In this document: in pieces, positions 8,928 through 15,630 of the stretch
Layout: each line of letters starts with the position of its first letter
Numbering within the stretch: position 1 is the stretch's first letter
From: an uncultured Clostridia bacterium
Lineage (GTDB): Bacteria > Bacillota > Clostridia > UBA1381
Direction: 5' to 3'
Assembly (NCBI GenBank): GCA_934486495.1
Contig: CAKSPW010000034.1
Location: 1 to 24,413, forward strand
Length of the DNA stretch: 24,413 nucleotides
Notes under the pieces: generated by a model
The model's database searches: none
Seen by the model: the letters and a program-made list of their open reading frames with translations, nothing else
What the model was told of the DNA's origin: nothing
Program-made: the position numbers and the translations under genes

Positions 8928-9085
8928 TGCGAAACATAAGCACACATTTTTTCTCTAAGGGATTCGCGCAAGTTTTTTATATTATTTATAAAGTTTAATA
9001 CTCTTATAAATTGTTTTAAGTCTAAATACTGTGAAATATATATAGTATTTAGCAAATAGAAACAGATAATTTTGTCTGTTTCGCT
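8928..9085 (+). promoter_or_regulatory. CRISPR leader between cas2 and the first repeat
   Basis: This 158-bp AT-rich stretch has no ORF and joins the array at the end where repeats are perfect, so it is the leader. It holds two perfect inverted repeats. CTAAATACT (9022-9030) pairs with AGTATTTAG (9044-9052). GAAACAGA (9059-9066) pairs with TCTGTTTC (9075-9082) and ends 3 bp before repeat 1. No convincing -35/-10 pair was found, although several TATA-like boxes occur. Confidence 0.8.
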
Positions 9086-9650
9086 GTCGCTCCTCGTAAG
9101 AGGGGCGTGGATTGAAATGCTTTGAAGCTGATTTATAAGTTCTGCCGCCGAAGTCGCTCCTCGTAAGAGGGGCGTGGATTGAAATAATGAAACTTTTGTT
9201 TTATTGAGAAGGAGAATGTCGCTCCTCGTAAGAGGGGCGTGGATTGAAAAGGAATTGCCGAACAGGAGCTTGACGGGCGCAGCGGTCGCTCCTCGTAAGA
9301 GGGGCGTGGATTGAAATATCTACCTTGCCATTTGACAGTAGGTTTTCTGCCGGTCGCTCCTCGTAAGAGGGGCGTGGATTGAAATGTCATATCTTTTGAG
9401 AATAGCGCAAAGCTGCTCGTCGCTCCTCGTAAGAGGGGCGTGGATTGAAATATAATTAAATCCTCCATTAAAAAAGCACGCAAAGTCGCTCCTCGTAAGA
9501 GGGGCGTGGATTGAAATGACTGTTGGGTCGAATACACAAAGCCGGACGGAAGGTCGCTCCTCGTAAGAGGGGCGTGGATTGAAATAGCCATTACCTCGCT
9601 CGGCAAATCGCCGTTTCTGTCGCTCCTCGTAAGAGGGGCGTGGATTAAAA
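9086..9650 (+). CRISPR. Type I-C CRISPR array, 9 repeats and 8 spacers
   Basis: The repeats are 32 bp and run from GTCGCTCCTC to GTGGATTGAAA. They start at 9086, 9153, 9218, 9285, 9353, 9419, 9485, 9553 and 9619. Spacers are 33-36 nt. Within each repeat CGCTCCTC pairs with GAGGGGCG (one G-U pair) around a GTAA loop, leaving the usual 11-nt handle for cleavage by Cas5c. Repeats 1-8 are identical; repeat 9 ends GGATTAAAA instead of GGATTGAAA (change at 9647), marking the leader-distal end. Seven of eight spacers begin with T. No spacer was seen to match the rest of the window by eye. Confidence 0.98.
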
Positions 9651-9698
9651 CTAATCATCAAGTTATAATAAACCCGTCAAAATCATTCGGCAAAATAT

Positions 9699-9734
9699 AA
9701 AAAAAGAGAGCTGCGCAAGTGGCTTTTTTTTCTT
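9699..9734 (+). terminator. Terminator hairpin after the CRISPR array
   Basis: AGCTGC (9709-9714) and GTGGCT (9719-9724) pair around a GCAA tetraloop. They are flanked by an A-rich left side and a run of eight T on the right, so the stem can extend by A-U pairs. It would end the array transcript and can act on both strands. Confidence 0.75.
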
Positions 9735-9759
9735 ATTTGATTAATATTTGAAAATATGC

Positions 9760-9788
9760 TTGACTAATGCAACAAATAATTGTATAAT
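9760..9788 (+). promoter_or_regulatory. Promoter for the XRE-cupin gene
   Basis: TTGACT (9760-9765) and TATAAT (9783-9788) have an ideal 17-bp spacer, about 50 bp before the start codon and just after the array terminator. Confidence 0.75.
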
Positions 9789-9839
9789 GATAATATGTAG
9801 ACTTTTCTGCATACACAAACAAAAAAGGAGGTAATAACA

Positions 9840-10388
9840 GTGGAGCAGTATATGGAGATAGCAAATCGTATCAGAGAGCTCCGTGAGGTCTGCGGATATA
9901 CACGTGAGACACTTGCAAAAGAGCTTGGCATTGATTGTGCGTTGTATACGTCCTATGAGGAATCGGGCAGAGATATCCCTATCAGCGTGTTATATGAAAT
10001 TGCCGGAAAATTCGGTGTTGATTTCAATGAAATAATAACAGGCGTTTCTTCAAAATTAAACACATTTCAAGTAATTCCGAAAGGGAAAGGAAAACCTGTC
10101 GATCGAGTGAAAGGTTACAGCTTTGAAGACCTTGCATACGGATACAGCAAAAAGGTTATGCAGCCGCTGCTTGTTACCCTTGAGCCGACCGATAAGATAC
10201 CCAATCTTATATGTCATTCCGGACAGGAATTTAACCTTGTACTTGAAGGCTCAATTATGCTCATGTTTGATGACAAGCAGATTTTGCTCAATGAGGGCGA
10301 CAGCGTTTATTTTAATCCGTCGCATCCGCACGGTCAAAAATGTGCCGGTGATAAAAAGGCAAGATTTTTAACTGTAATTACAAACTAA
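9840..10388 (+). CDS. XRE-family HTH regulator with C-terminal cupin domain
   Basis: A 182-residue protein with an XRE/HTH_3 domain (about residues 8-62: IRELREVCGYTRETLAKEL and YTSYEESGRDIPI) and a cupin_2 domain (about 113-180, with HSGQEFNLVLEGSIMLMF and GDSVYFNPSHPHG). The cupin probably senses a small ligand. AGGAGG (9826-9831) precedes GTG 9840 by 8 nt. The stop overlaps the ribosome site of the acyl-CoA synthetase gene 15 nt downstream, so the two form an operon. The likely job is control of that synthetase by a substrate or product; this is inferred from pairing. Confidence 0.88.
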   Translation: MEQYMEIANRIRELREVCGYTRETLAKELGIDCALYTSYEESGRDIPISVLYEIAGKFGVDFNEIITGVSSKLNTFQVIPKGKGKPVDRVKGYSFEDLAYGYSKKVMQPLLVTLEPTDKIPNLICHSGQEFNLVLEGSIMLMFDDKQILLNEGDSVYFNPSHPHGQKCAGDKKARFLTVITN

Positions 10389-10403
10389 AGGAGCATATTT
10401 TAA

Positions 10404-12071
10404 ATGTTAGAGCGTTTTTTACCCCGTATTGAGTTTGACTCATACGAGGATTTTAAGGAAAATTATAAAGTAAACATTCCCGAGGATTTCAATTTCGGAT
10501 TTGATATTGTAGATGCGTATGCAAAGGAAGAGCCTGATAAGATGGCGCTTGTTTGGTGCGATGATAACGATAATGAAAAGAAATTTACATATGATGAGCT
10601 TTCTCGTCTTTCATCAAAGACGGCAAACTTTTTTAAAAGCCTCGGTATAAGAAAAGGCGATGTTGTTCTTATGATACTTCGCCGCAGATATGAGTATTGG
10701 ATTTGTGCGACGGCACTCCACAAAATAGGTGCAACAATCATTCCGGCAACAATGCAGCTTACAAAAAAGGATATTGCATACCGTGTTAATGCGGCAGGTG
10801 TTAAGATGATGATTTGCGTAAACGATGCATTTGTTGTTGAGCAAACAGAGCTTGCACTGCCGGAAACAAACGGTCTTGAACATCTTGTTTTGGTTGACGG
10901 AAAGAGAGAAGGCTGGCATAATTTTGACGAGGGTATAGAGAATTGTTCGGACGTTTTCCCGCGCCCGGCACATGATGACCCCGAATGTACTCATAATGAC
11001 GATATTATGCTTGTGTATTTTACATCGGGTACAACGGGTATGCCGAAAATGGTTCAGCATAACTTTACATATCCGCTCGGACATATTGTAACGGCTAAAT
11101 ATTGGCACAAAGTTGAGGAAAACAAGCTTCATATGAGCGTTTCCGATTCCGGCTGGGCAAAGTTCGGCTGGGGTAAAATCTACGGACAGATGATAAGCGG
11201 TGCCGTTATTTTTACATACGATATGGATAAGTTTATTCCGCTTAATCTGTTGAAGGTAATAACAAAATATAAGGTCACAACGTTTTGTGCGCCGCCTACA
11301 ATGTTCCGTTTTATGCTTCAGGAGGACGTAACGCAGTTTGACCTTTCATGTATTCATCACTGCTGTATTGCCGGTGAACCGCTTAATCCGGAGGTATTTA
11401 AGAAATGGTACGACCTTACGGGACTTAAGCTTACGGAAGGCTTCGGTCAGTCGGAGTCGAGCGTAATTATAGCAAACTTTCCGTGGTTTGAGCCGCGTCC
11501 CGGTTCTATGGGAAAACCGTCGCCGCTTTACGATGTACAGCTTATAAATGCTGACGGCGAGATTTGTGAGGACGGTGAGGAGGGCGAAATCTGCATAATG
11601 GACGTTAAGAACAATCCGCCGGTCGGCTTGTTTACGGGTTATTTCAAAGATCCCGAGCGTACCGAGGAGCGACTTCTCGGAAAGTGCTATAATTTAAAAG
11701 ACGTTGCATGGCGTGACAGTGACGGATATTATTGGTTTGTCGGAAGAAACGACGACGTTATCAAATGCTCCGGATACAGAATAGGACCTTTTGAGGTTGA
11801 ATCGGCACTTCTTGAGCACCCGTCAGTTGTAGAGTGCGCTATTACCGCAGCGCCGGATAAAATAAGAGGACAGGTTGTTAAGGCAACAATAGTGCTTGCA
11901 AAAGGCTACTCGCCTTCTGAGGAGCTTAAAAAGGAGCTTCAAAATCATGTTAAGCACGTTACCGCACCTTATAAATATCCGCGTATAATTGATTTTGTGG
12001 ACGAGCTTCCGAAAACAGTCGGAGGTAAGATTAAAAGGGCGGAAATAAGACATAACGACATGAATAAATAA
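10404..12071 (+). CDS. AMP-forming acyl-CoA synthetase (ANL superfamily)
   Basis: A 555-residue enzyme that would activate a carboxylic acid with ATP to an acyl-AMP and pass it to CoA. The P-loop YFTSGTTGMPKMV is at about 206-217 and the A5 motif is seen in TEGFGQSES. The hinge region reads GRNDDVIKCSGYRIGPFEVES. The catalytic C-terminal lysine is K542 in VGGKIKRAE. Length and motifs resemble acetyl- or medium-chain acyl-CoA synthetases, but the substrate cannot be read from sequence. AAAGGAG lies 10 nt before ATG 10404. It is cotranscribed with the XRE-cupin gene and ends before a long hairpin. Confidence 0.88.
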   Translation: MLERFLPRIEFDSYEDFKENYKVNIPEDFNFGFDIVDAYAKEEPDKMALVWCDDNDNEKKFTYDELSRLSSKTANFFKSLGIRKGDVVLMILRRRYEYWICATALHKIGATIIPATMQLTKKDIAYRVNAAGVKMMICVNDAFVVEQTELALPETNGLEHLVLVDGKREGWHNFDEGIENCSDVFPRPAHDDPECTHNDDIMLVYFTSGTTGMPKMVQHNFTYPLGHIVTAKYWHKVEENKLHMSVSDSGWAKFGWGKIYGQMISGAVIFTYDMDKFIPLNLLKVITKYKVTTFCAPPTMFRFMLQEDVTQFDLSCIHHCCIAGEPLNPEVFKKWYDLTGLKLTEGFGQSESSVIIANFPWFEPRPGSMGKPSPLYDVQLINADGEICEDGEEGEICIMDVKNNPPVGLFTGYFKDPERTEERLLGKCYNLKDVAWRDSDGYYWFVGRNDDVIKCSGYRIGPFEVESALLEHPSVVECAITAAPDKIRGQVVKATIVLAKGYSPSEELKKELQNHVKHVTAPYKYPRIIDFVDELPKTVGGKIKRAEIRHNDMNK

Positions 12072-12090
12072 TTTAAAATTGTCTTTATTC

Positions 12091-12148
12091 AAGGGGGATA
12101 TAAAAAGGCTTTGAAATCAGCAAAGCAAGCTTTTTAATATCCCCCTTT
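12091..12148 (+). terminator. Long imperfect hairpin, probable terminator
   Basis: AAGGGGGATAT (12091-12101) pairs exactly with ATATCCCCCTT (12137-12147). The inner parts AAAAAGGCTTTG and CAAAGCAAGCTTTTT pair with small bulges. It follows the synthetase stop by 19 nt. Only a short T run follows, so termination is likely but not certain. Confidence 0.6.
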
Positions 12149-12168
12149 TAAGTTTGAGAGGTAAAGCT

Positions 12169-13050
12169 ATGATAGTTCCGAGTTACTACAAAGAATTTAA
12201 GTGTATTGCGCAGAAATGCCGGCACAGCTGTTGTATCGGCTGGGAAATAGATGTTGACGAGACTGCACTGAATAAGTACAAAAGTGTTGGCGGTGAATTT
12301 GGGAAAAGGCTGAACGAAAGCATATCCGACGGTCATTTTGTGATGAAAAACAACAGGTGTCCGCATTTGAGAGAGGATAATCTTTGCAGCTTGATATGCG
12401 AAATGGGTGAGGATAGTCTGTGTGATATTTGCCGTGAGCATCCGAGGTTTTACAGCGAGCATGACGGTGTAATCGAGGCGGGAATAGGACTTTGCTGTGA
12501 GGAGGCGGCAAGAATTGTTTTATCTCATGAAAACAAAGTGTTTTTGACGGAAAACGGAGATGATAAATACGAATCGGAGAACGATTTTTTTCGGTTTAGA
12601 GATTATCTTTTTTCAGTTGTGCAGAACAGAGAAAAGCCGGTAGAGAAAAGAACTGATGAGCTTATGAGTATGCTTTCGGTAAGTCTGGACATGAAAAGCA
12701 TAGCAAAATGGGCGGAGTTTTTTGAACATCTTGAAATATTAAATCCGCAATGGATAGCTGTTCTCGACAAGGTAAAGCAAGCGAAAAGCGTTTGTTTTAA
12801 AGCTGATACGCGGTGGCAAACATCATACGAGCAGTTAGTTGTGTATTTTTTGTACAGACACTTGACAAATTGTGCCGATGAGATTAGAGCGGAGGTTTTA
12901 TTTTCTGTTTTGGGGCTTTATGTTTGCTGTGCTTATACGCAGGATAGCGATAATATCGAAGATTTTTATTCTGTTGCAAGGTCATTTTCGGAGGAGATAG
13001 AGTATTGCCGGGAAAATACGGAGAAAATCATGAAAAAACTGATGAAGTAA
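12169..13050 (+). CDS. FliB-family cysteine-cluster protein (lysine-N-methylase-like)
   Basis: A 293-residue protein with the FliB/YkgJ-like cysteine pattern: FKCIAQKCRHSCCIGWEIDVDE near the N terminus, then RCPHL, NLCSLICEMGEDSLC and DICREHPRFY. FliB methylates flagellin lysines in enterobacteria and is reported to be iron-sulfur dependent. Homologs annotated as flagellin lysine-N-methylase are common in clostridia, often away from flagellar genes, and no flagellar gene is in this window, so the substrate is unknown. ATG 12169 is chosen over an in-frame TTG at 12154 because GAGAGG (12156-12161) lies 7 nt before it. The C-terminal half is helical and low in recognisable motifs. Confidence 0.7.
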   Translation: MIVPSYYKEFKCIAQKCRHSCCIGWEIDVDETALNKYKSVGGEFGKRLNESISDGHFVMKNNRCPHLREDNLCSLICEMGEDSLCDICREHPRFYSEHDGVIEAGIGLCCEEAARIVLSHENKVFLTENGDDKYESENDFFRFRDYLFSVVQNREKPVEKRTDELMSMLSVSLDMKSIAKWAEFFEHLEILNPQWIAVLDKVKQAKSVCFKADTRWQTSYEQLVVYFLYRHLTNCADEIRAEVLFSVLGLYVCCAYTQDSDNIEDFYSVARSFSEEIEYCRENTEKIMKKLMK

Positions 13051-13077
13051 TATAACGCTTTTCCACTGTCATATAAT
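13047..13077 (+). promoter_or_regulatory. Candidate sigma-E-type promoter for the sigma factor gene
   Basis: GTAATATA (13047-13054) and CATATAAT (13070-13077), 15 bp apart, resemble the mother-cell sigma-E consensus. In Bacillus and relatives sigK is transcribed by sigma-E, so the match fits the gene. It rests on eye matching only. Confidence 0.4.
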
Positions 13078-13120
13078 GTATTGATTATGACGCCGCTTAA
13101 GCGGAGGTGGAGGCGATAAA

Positions 13121-13819
13121 ATGTTTTTACTTGATTTATTCACAAAATGGATTTTTGACATACTTGCTTTTGCCGGCTATATTTGCGGAAACGACGCTTT
13201 CCCGCCGGCTCTTTGTGCTGAGGACGAAAAGAAATATATTGAGCTTTTAAAAGACGGGGATATGACGGCACGACAGATTTTAATTGAGCATAACCTAAGG
13301 CTTGTTGCGCATATTGCAAAGAAGTACGGGGATGAAAGCAATCTTGAGGATTTTATATCAATCGGTACCGTCGGACTGATAAAGGGTATAGATACTTATG
13401 ATTTTTCTAAAAAGACACGTCTTTGTCCGTATGTGTCAAGATGTATAGAAAATGAGATTTTAATGACGCTAAGAAGCGGTAAAAAACGCCGTGCAGATGT
13501 GTCGATAGATGATACGATAGGTGTTGACAAGGAGGGAAATTCTCTTACGCTTTCCGATATTCTCCCGGCGGATAATGCCGATATTGCCGATGAACTTTGG
13601 ACTAAAACTGAAATTGTCAAGCTTCGTAAGGCGATGAAAAAGGTGCTTACCGAAAATGAGATATATATAATTTGCAAGCGTTACGGACTCGGCGGAGAAA
13701 AAGCATTGACACAGCGCGAAATTGCGTCAAAGCTCGGAATAAGCCGCAGTTATGTAAGCAGGATTGAGAAAAAATGCCTTAAAAAGCTAAATGCTGAAAT
13801 GGAGCAAAATAGGGGTTAA
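13121..13819 (+). CDS. sigK: Pro-sigma-K-like RNA polymerase sigma factor
   Basis: A 232-residue sigma-70-family factor. The opening is hydrophobic (about residues 1-22, FTKWIFDILAFAGYICGN) and followed by DAFPPAL, as in pro-sigma-K, where a short pro-peptide is removed at the membrane late in sporulation. Region 2 shows ARQILIEHNLRLVAHIAKKY, DFISIGTVGLIKGIDTYD and YVSRCIENEILM. Region 4 ends with a helix-turn-helix (LTQREIASKLGISRSYVSR). The gene is not split by a skin-type element. GGAGGTGGAGG precedes ATG 13121, and a perfect palindrome CCGCTTAAGCGG (13093-13104) overlaps this site. It suggests a spore-forming ancestry; no other sporulation gene is in the window. Confidence 0.85.
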   Translation: MFLLDLFTKWIFDILAFAGYICGNDAFPPALCAEDEKKYIELLKDGDMTARQILIEHNLRLVAHIAKKYGDESNLEDFISIGTVGLIKGIDTYDFSKKTRLCPYVSRCIENEILMTLRSGKKRRADVSIDDTIGVDKEGNSLTLSDILPADNADIADELWTKTEIVKLRKAMKKVLTENEIYIICKRYGLGGEKALTQREIASKLGISRSYVSRIEKKCLKKLNAEMEQNRG

Positions 13820-13877
13820 TTAATGAAACGCAGAATTGACTTTTTAAACAGCCTTAATTTTTTTCAAGGGGATTAGC

Positions 13878-13961
13878 ATGGAAACGTTGAATAACACCTA
13901 TTCGTGCGCAATATGCAAACAACAAAGAAACGTAACAATATCAGAAAGGACATTATTATGA
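13878..13961 (+). CDS. Small 27-residue ORF coupled to the HprK-like gene
   Basis: ATG 13878 has AAGGGGA 5 nt upstream and encodes 27 residues with one CxxC (CAIC, residues 10-13) and a Thr/Ser-rich C terminus (VTISERTLL). Its TGA stop (13959-13961) overlaps the ATG of the next gene (13958), the standard ATGA coupling pattern. It matches no family I recognise. It may be a translational leader that controls the kinase-like gene, a tiny protein, or a peptide substrate. Confidence 0.4.
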   Translation: METLNNTYSCAICKQQRNVTISERTLL

Positions 13962-14647
13962 TTACCGTAAATCTTGCGGAGCTCAATATCCGCATTGATA
14001 ATAAATATCCGTATATAACTCATATGTGCGAAGAATATATTTCAAACAAACCGTATGATTTCTCCATAGCTGCAACCGACGCTGAAATTTCGGCAGAAGG
14101 CGGTGACGGTTTTGACAGAGGATATCTTGAAAGTCTTGCAATATACCGAAAAATTGCGGAAAAGATATTAGAATACAACGGCTTTTTGATGCATGGCGTT
14201 GTTGTTGATGTTTGCGGAACGGGAATCGCATTTTTAGCGAAAAGCGGAGTCGGTAAAAGCACTCATGTTCAGCTTTGGAAACGTCTTTTAAAGGATAATG
14301 TAAAAATAATAAACGGTGATAAACCGCTTATACGGCTTATCGGTAAAAAGATATATGCCTGCGGAACGCCATGGGCGGGAAAAGAAAATTTACATATGAA
14401 AGCAAAAACCGAACTCAGTAAAATATGTTTTATAGAACGCAGTGAAAACAACGAATGTTTTCCGCTTGAGAAAAAAGAAGTACTTGAAAGACTTATGAAT
14501 CAGATATATATCCCGAAAAATCCCCGGCTGCTTATGAAAACACTTGAGCTTACGGAAAAACTGATTGAATCGGCGGATTTTTACCTGATACGGTGTAATA
14601 CGGATATATCAGCTGCCGAAACGGCATATGAGGTAGTATGCAAATGA
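13958..14647 (+). CDS. HPr-kinase-like P-loop protein
   Basis: A 229-residue protein with a C-terminal HprK/PEP-carboxykinase-like ATPase core: LMHGVVVD (H79), Walker A AKSGVGKSTH at about 94-103, NGDKPLIR at 120-126 and CGTPWAGKENLH at 135-146. The N-terminal 60 residues match nothing I recognise. True HPr kinase is larger with a different N-terminal domain, so this is a relative of unknown substrate. Related proteins occur in peptide-modification loci, where some phosphorylate a peptide. ATG 13958 has AGAAAGGA (13943-13950) 7 nt upstream; an in-frame GTG at 13904 lacks a good site. It lies downstream of the sigma factor and overlaps the small ORF by 4 nt. Confidence 0.7.
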   Translation: MITVNLAELNIRIDNKYPYITHMCEEYISNKPYDFSIAATDAEISAEGGDGFDRGYLESLAIYRKIAEKILEYNGFLMHGVVVDVCGTGIAFLAKSGVGKSTHVQLWKRLLKDNVKIINGDKPLIRLIGKKIYACGTPWAGKENLHMKAKTELSKICFIERSENNECFPLEKKEVLERLMNQIYIPKNPRLLMKTLELTEKLIESADFYLIRCNTDISAAETAYEVVCK

Positions 14648-14691
14648 AAAACAGGCGTTTGACGAAAACGGAGTATATAATTTACGATAAG

Positions 14692-14747
14692 CTGTGGTGA
14701 CGGCTGTTATATTGATTATTATAAAAAAATATAACGCCGTCTCACAG
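14692..14747. terminator. Long hairpin between convergent genes
   Basis: CTGTG, GACGGC and GTTATATT on the left pair in order with AATATAAC, GCCGTC and CACAG on the right, with small bulges, giving about 19 pairs. It sits between the plus-strand kinase-like gene and the minus-strand ferredoxin gene, where a shared terminator is expected. No strong T run follows, so the call is tentative. Confidence 0.5.
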
Positions 14748-14824
14748 TAAATTAAAATCCAAATTCACATGGCTAATTTAAGTGGTAAAATAAACTTTAT
14801 CAGCAGAAGTTTTATGCCGGATTT

Positions 14825-15010
14825 TTATAGTACCAATGCTTTTTTCGGGCAAAAGCTTGAGCATTTGCCGCATGCCACGCATTTATCGTAATTAATGACC
14901 GGGGCGTTAAATCCTTCCTGGCTGAGTGCGCCGACAGGACAAACCCTTACTGCCGGGCATTTGTGATTTTGAGGGCAATTCTCAGTAATTATTTTTAGTT
15001 TTCTTTCCAT
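14825..15010 (-). CDS. Small 4Fe-4S ferredoxin-like protein
   Basis: A 61-residue protein with cysteines at 12, 18, 24, 44, 47, 50 and 54. The second half has a standard CVACGKCSSFCP motif. The first half is unusual: NCPQNHKCPAVRVCPVGA gives Cys-x5-Cys-x5-Cys-Pro rather than Cys-x2-Cys-x2-Cys. One full [4Fe-4S] cluster is likely (C44, C47, C50 with C24). A second would lack a normal fourth ligand. It lies directly after the Crp fragment, with AAAGGTG about 7 nt before ATG 15010, and is the last gene of this minus-strand operon. The role is probably electron transfer or redox sensing; the partner is unknown. Confidence 0.75.
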   Translation of the reverse strand: MERKLKIITENCPQNHKCPAVRVCPVGALSQEGFNAPVINYDKCVACGKCSSFCPKKALVL

Positions 15011-15028
15011 TTTTGCTCACCTTTCTGT

Positions 15029-15238
15029 TTACTCCCTGCCCTCCTCGGAAAGCAGGTAAGTGTGTATTTCATCCGAAATGATATAGAGCACGCCGAGGCA
15101 TTCGTTTTCGGAGCTGTGAATAAACTCACCTATTTCGAAGCGTCGGAGAAAAGAAGCGTTGCTTATGTATTCTTTTTCATCTTCCGACAGCTTATTCCAA
15201 AACGGAAGACTCGAAACCAAATCACTTATGCGTGACAT
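15029..15238 (-). pseudogene. Truncated Crp/Fnr-family regulator (N-terminal fragment)
   Basis: Sixty-nine residues match the start of a Crp/Fnr sensor domain: SSLPFWNKLSEDEKEYIS, FEIGEFIHSS, CLGVLYIISDEIHTYLLSEEGRE. Family members continue here through the rest of the beta roll, a dimer helix and a winged helix, to about 220 residues. This frame ends TAA straight after EEGRE, and only 18 nt of the ribosome-site region separates it from the ferredoxin start, so no remnant of the missing part remains. It could be a decayed gene after a clean deletion or a retained short form. It overlaps the end of the DUF134-NifX gene by 13 nt. Confidence 0.7.
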
Positions 15239-15630
15239 TTATGACTTCCGCAGCCGTGACTGCCGCACGTATGACCGCCCTCGCCGTGCTCATGGTCATG
15301 GTGACTGCAATGAACGTTGGGATTATATCCGAGATTGCCGTTTATAAGTGATTCAACAGCATCGTCGGCATTGCCTGAAACTCCGCCGTACAGCTTTATC
15401 CCGGCTTCGGCAAGTGCCGCCTGTGCTCCGCCGCCTATTCCGCCGCAAATAAGTGTATCAACGCCGTTTTGCATTAAAAATCCCGCAAGGGCGCCGTGTC
15501 CGCTGCCGTTCGTGTCGGCAATCTGTGTATTTTCAATCTTTCCGTCCCTGACATCATAAATCTTAAACTGTTCGGTATGCCCGAAATGCTGAAAGATTTG
15601 TCCGTTTTCATAAGTTACTGCGATTTTCAT
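15226..15630 (-). CDS. Candidate internally started NifX-like domain protein
   Basis: The in-frame ATG at 15630-15628 (M128 of the fusion) is preceded 8 nt upstream by AAAAAGGAG (15639-15647), a strong ribosome site inside the coding sequence. The product would be 134 residues: a complete stand-alone NifX/NafY-type domain plus the His/Cys tail. Stand-alone proteins of this kind are common. The site may be a relic of two once-separate genes, or it may still make a second protein. Expression is inferred. Confidence 0.5.
   Translation of the reverse strand: MKIAVTYENGQIFQHFGHTEQFKIYDVRDGKIENTQIADTNGSGHGALAGFLMQNGVDTLICGGIGGGAQAALAEAGIKLYGGVSGNADDAVESLINGNLGYNPNVHCSHHDHEHGEGGHTCGSHGCGSHKCHA

Noticed and set aside
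9133..9661. Minus-strand ORFs across the array with repeated peptides such as SIHAPLTRSD and FNPRPSYEER
   Set aside because: They are translations of the CRISPR repeats in different frames, a known source of false protein families.
10123..10371. Plus-strand frame inside the XRE-cupin gene
   Set aside because: It overlaps a clear HTH-cupin gene in another frame and shows no protein-like features.
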